DNA from: Euperipatoides rowelli | Lineage: Eukaryota; Onychophora; Udeonychophora; Euonychophora; Peripatopsidae | NCBI GenBank assembly: GCA_003024985.2 | Contig: PXIH01S0015563.1 | Direction: 5' to 3' (one strand) | Length of the DNA: 10,623 nt | Part shown: positions 8,317-10,623 of the stretch, in pieces | Layout of the letters: every line of letters begins with the position of its first letter | Numbering within the stretch: position 1 is the stretch's first letter | Translations under genes and position numbers: made by a program | Notes under the pieces: generated by a model | What the model was told of the DNA's origin: nothing | Database searches by the model: none | The model's input: the letters and a program-made list of their open reading frames with translations, nothing else

Positions 8317-9452
8317 TGTGGGGTAAAATAGTTATACGGTAATAAGCCTATTAGATCTATAACTCATGTGAAATATGGTAAACATATCTTTAGAGCCAAA
8401 TATGGATCAAAGATGACATTGGCAATTCCATGAGTAGCCTCACAGTTCACCTTTGAACAATAAAAATAAATCAAAGAAGAAATGCTCAACCAAACAGAAG
8501 AAAAATAGAAGATAAAGAGGGAGCCGAGGTAAAGCCTTAGAGACAAAATCCTAACAAGACAGGCAAACAAAATTACTACAATTAAACAAGATAAAAATAG
8601 CATATCACGGGGCAAGATCAAGACAAAACATGTGATTGGAAAGCTTTGGGTAGGCTACTGTAATGCAAAAGAAATGGATAGACAGCAAAGAAAAATGCAA
8701 CAAGTTTCTAGGGGCAAAACAAACAAGAAAAAGGAATCAAATTTATAGTATGATACATGTGTTTAGTACATGGAGCATGAAATGAGCAGTATTAAGTTTC
8801 AGATCACCATACAAGAAGATTAGAAGACACAGCCTCACTTGGATTGACATCTCAAAGAGAGACTTGAAGGCAGTCCCAATCCCACTAAAAGATTGGAGTG
8901 AAAGAGCTAAGGACAAACTCGAGGGGGGAGGGGGGCTCTAGTGTATTTTTAAATGGAAATTTATTAAAACAGTTTGACCACAAACGAAGAGCTCCAGACA
9001 CCCACCCATAAAGGAAAGAAATAAGAGAGATCAGAAAGGAGGAAGTTTTAAAGCCACAGAAATAAAATTCAATTAAGGTTAAATAAAATTTACAATATTT
9101 GAACAAGGGCAAAGCAGGACAAAACACCTGGCAAGAAAAGATAAAACTTGAGGGAGGATATCCATCGCTAACATACAGTAAATGAAGAGGACAAACAAGA
9201 AAACTAAAAGGAGGGATGAAACATCAAGAAAACAGATGTATAGCTAAATGTTTAAAACTGTCTAGTGTTATGTTGTAATACCGGGAGTTGGTTATTCTTA
9301 CGGGGCCGGCAATATTTCTGACCGATATGATACGATTAGCTATTGTGAATATTTTGAATAAAATAATTTTGAACTCTTTTAATAATTTGTATTAAAGCAG
9401 GTGTGAATTCTTTTAATTTGTTTTAAATCTGGTGTATCTATTTTACCCCACA
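8317..9452. mobile_element. Candidate non-autonomous DNA transposon with 15-bp TIRs and purine-rich interior
   Basis: TGTGGGGTAAAATAG (8317-8331) is the exact reverse complement of CTATTTTACCCCACA (9438-9452), bounding 1136 bp. Most of the interior, about 8360 to 9250, is clearly rich in A and G and poor in T on the + strand, unlike the T-rich intron on both sides. The change in composition falls inside the inverted repeats, which supports a single inserted unit. No transposase is recognisable; the longest minus-strand frames inside (8364-8621 and 8885-9127) have the composition expected from translating T/C-rich DNA. No clear target-site duplication was seen: the bases outside are AACGTC and CCATGG. 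A composite of nested elements is possible because related motifs also lie outside. Confidence 0.45.
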
Positions 9453-9456
9453 CCAT

Positions 9457-9670
9457 GGGATAAAATAGTTAATTTCCTTTTTTTTTTTTTTCCCCCCAAA
9501 AAAACTTGGTGGTAAGGTCTCGTGTGGCTTTCAATGTTAAAAAAACTTCTGAAATGTGATGAGAATACCACAATTGCAAAGTTAACATTAATTTTTAGAC
9601 ACTAGCTAAAATATATTTATTTACAAACTGTGAAAAAATATAAAGCTAATTTTATAACTATTTTATCCAC
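9457..9670. repeat. Second inverted-repeat pair of the same motif family, just outside the candidate transposon
   Basis: GGATAAAATAGTTA (9458-9471) is the exact reverse complement of TAACTATTTTATCC (9655-9668). The left copy starts only five bases after the right TIR of the 8317-9452 block, forming a near-palindrome with it (9439-9467). Between the arms lie a T14-C6-A7 run (9478-9504) and ordinary A/T-rich sequence. The right arm also matches the left TIR at 8318 well (GTGG, then TAAAATAGTTATA). It may be a short MITE-like relative or the true outer end of a larger element. Confidence 0.4.
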
Positions 9671-9807
9671 CTGATCCTACTGTATATTTTCCTCCAATTG
9701 AATAATGCAAATAAATAAAGTCACTGTGTTAAAACTTTTAGAAATTGATAGCTGATATGCTATAAATATAAGTTTTTGTTTAATTCTGATTAATATTTTT
9801 TTTTCAG

Positions 9808-9969
9808 TCAAGTATTCATAAGCATCTTATAATAGCCGCATTATTCATAATTCCTGTCCTTTGTTATTCACAATCTGATATTTCTGATCAAGCTACTAAA
9901 GCATATTATCTTGGATGTATTTGTTGTTGTTGCGGTCTAATATTTTTGGCTTCTCCCCTCATAAACCTG
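9808..9969 (+). CDS. slv: SWEET sugar transporter, internal exon C (TM4 and TM5)
   Basis: The exon has 54 codons in phase 0 at both ends, between TTTTTTTTCAG and CTG|GTAAGT. The protein runs SSIHKHLIIAALFIIPVLCY (TM4, the inverting linker helix), then a polar loop SQSDISDQATKAYY, then LGCICCCCGLIFLASPLINL (TM5, first helix of the second triple-helix bundle). G.......F.ASPL..L is the SWEET TM5 signature, and its proline should be the third member of the proline tetrad. Alignment with exon B is seamless (ALQK|SSIHK). An oddity is five cysteines in six residues (CICCCC) in TM5. The TM6 and TM7 exons, including the second bundle's proline and the cytosolic tail, are beyond the window. Animal SWEETs are about 220-230 residues, so roughly half is visible here. 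Confidence 0.92.
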
Positions 9970-10623
9970 GTAAGTGTATAATTTTAATAACTAATTTTAG
10001 TTTCATTCTTTCATAATAAATAAGTGTAGTATATTAAATAGGTTAGTGATAACTTAAGTTTCGTTCATTGAACATGCCTAATCATGTAGATAGCTGAGCA
10101 AATTTAACTAAAGATGGGTTCCAAGATAGGCACCAAATGGTTTTTTTTTTGTCTCATTTTCACATCTACAATTCCTTAAGCAAATAATTGGATAATTATA
10201 TTCTCAACTGAAAATAATTTTGCTCTCTTTCTCCTAATTTGAACTAGACAATACATTGAATCCAGTAATAATTTTTTCCATACTGGATAGAAATTTTTTT
10301 TGCACTTTCTCTTAGATCAGAGTCTGACATTTTTTTAAAATAAAAAAATATTTTCTTAGCTACCGTAAGCTAAGATTTAAAGCCTTAAGTAATACAAATA
10401 CTTTATCCACAGTATTCTACGATTGTAAACTGAAATAAGATGTTATGTTCTAGTACACTGTAATTATACAACTTGACAAGAAGTTTGGTTCCACTGCTAC
10501 TATAGATCAAAGAGATACTAGCCAGTAATATTATTGAGGGCCATTGTACTGATGATGGGCTAGAGATTGTTAACACTTGCATATAATTTGTCACTTCCCC
10601 AAGCTCTATAATTTTGAAAAGTA
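9970..10623 (+). other. Start of the intron after SWEET exon C
   Basis: The strong donor GTAAGT opens an intron that runs off the window. The 654 bases visible are A/T-rich with T runs. I searched them for a TM6 exon (the family pattern S..LP in TM6 and a W..YG in TM7) and found none. The minus-strand frame at 10403-10594 shows no family signature. No RNA gene is seen. Confidence 0.75.

Larger units (their letters stand above)
5226..9807 (+). other. Intron between SWEET exons B and C (4582 bp)
   Basis: The donor is AAG|GTAATT at 5226, the same hexamer as at exon A, and the acceptor is a long T tract plus CAG ending at 9807. The first 1.3 kb (5226-6530) and 6653-8230 are A/T-rich sequence with no gene I can support. 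Between and after them lie a hairpin cluster (6531-6652), a LINE-like 3' tail (8233-8282) and a TIR-bounded purine-rich block (8317-9452). TAGGCTA/TAGCCTA heptamers occur at 5839, 5971, 5981 and 8651. Confidence 0.8.

Noticed and set aside
8364-8621. An 85-codon minus-strand ORF rich in Leu, Ile, Phe and Ser
   Set aside because: This is the composition expected from translating the T/C-rich complement of the purine-rich block. No family motif, start context or splice partner was seen.
8885-9127. An 80-codon minus-strand ORF in the same purine-rich block
   Set aside because: It has the same composition effect, with no recognisable domain. Absence of stops follows from low A/T diversity on this strand.
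9478-9504. T14-C6-A7 run as a terminator or triplex-forming structure
   Set aside because: Homopolymers are common in this DNA and intrinsic terminators do not apply to a eukaryotic intron. Noted only as part of the 9457-9670 repeat.
10403-10594. A 63-codon minus-strand ORF near the window end
   Set aside because: No recognised motif, and no convincing acceptor or donor at its edges. It lies in the intron after exon C.
9970-10623. A TM6/TM7 SWEET exon in the last 650 bases
   Set aside because: No segment between an AG and a GT has the family TM6 pattern in any frame.
1-10623. CRISPR arrays, tRNA or rRNA genes, bacterial operons or phage genes
   Set aside because: No regular spacer-repeat pattern, no tRNA-like arms and no closely packed ORFs were seen. 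Spliced exons and LINE remnants point to an animal genome.

Overview
The window looks like intron-rich animal DNA, most likely arthropod. It is strongly A/T-rich (roughly three quarters by eye), has long poly-T and poly-A tracts, carries remnants of APE-type LINEs, and contains three short exons with canonical GT-AG borders separated by kilobase introns. The protein fits animal SWEET sugar transporters (SLC50; Drosophila saliva/slv). The heptamer TAGGCTA/TAGCCTA is strikingly frequent. An insect, perhaps hemipteroid, is a guess; the order cannot be fixed from this sequence.

The only gene supported with confidence is the middle of a SWEET transporter on the + strand: exon A (2293-2370), exon B (5102-5225) and exon C (9808-9969). 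Their phases join without a stop into 121 full codons, covering the end of TM1 and its loop, TM2, TM3, TM4 and TM5. The start-codon/TM1 exon lies upstream of the window, or was not recognised in 1-2292. The exons for TM6, TM7 and the cytosolic tail lie beyond 10623. Introns are over 2.2 kb, 2.73 kb, 4.58 kb and over 0.65 kb. Exon B has a tandem NAGNAG acceptor, which would give two proteins differing by one serine in TM2.

Region by region: 1-2292 is upstream intron or flank. It holds a small GC-rich two-copy repeat, the 3' end of one LINE (RT tail, 3' hairpin, microsatellite, 392-770) and a decayed endonuclease-to-linker part of another LINE copy (989-1830), followed by a 72-bp inverted repeat. 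The 2371-5101 intron holds two poly-C tracts and an unassigned minus-strand ORF that looks like a terminal exon. The 5226-9807 intron holds a cluster of three hairpins (6531-6652), another LINE-like 3' tail (8233-8282) and a block bounded by 15-bp perfect inverted repeats (8317-9452). The interior of that block is conspicuously A/G-rich, unlike its surroundings, and may be an undescribed non-autonomous DNA transposon. The same terminal motif recurs at five places between 7.93 and 9.67 kb.

Nothing here resembles a bacterial-type operon, CRISPR array or defence system. The points worth following are the NAGNAG splice choice, the TIR-bounded purine-rich element, the hairpin over the exon A polypyrimidine tract, the heptamer excess and the unassigned minus-strand ORF.
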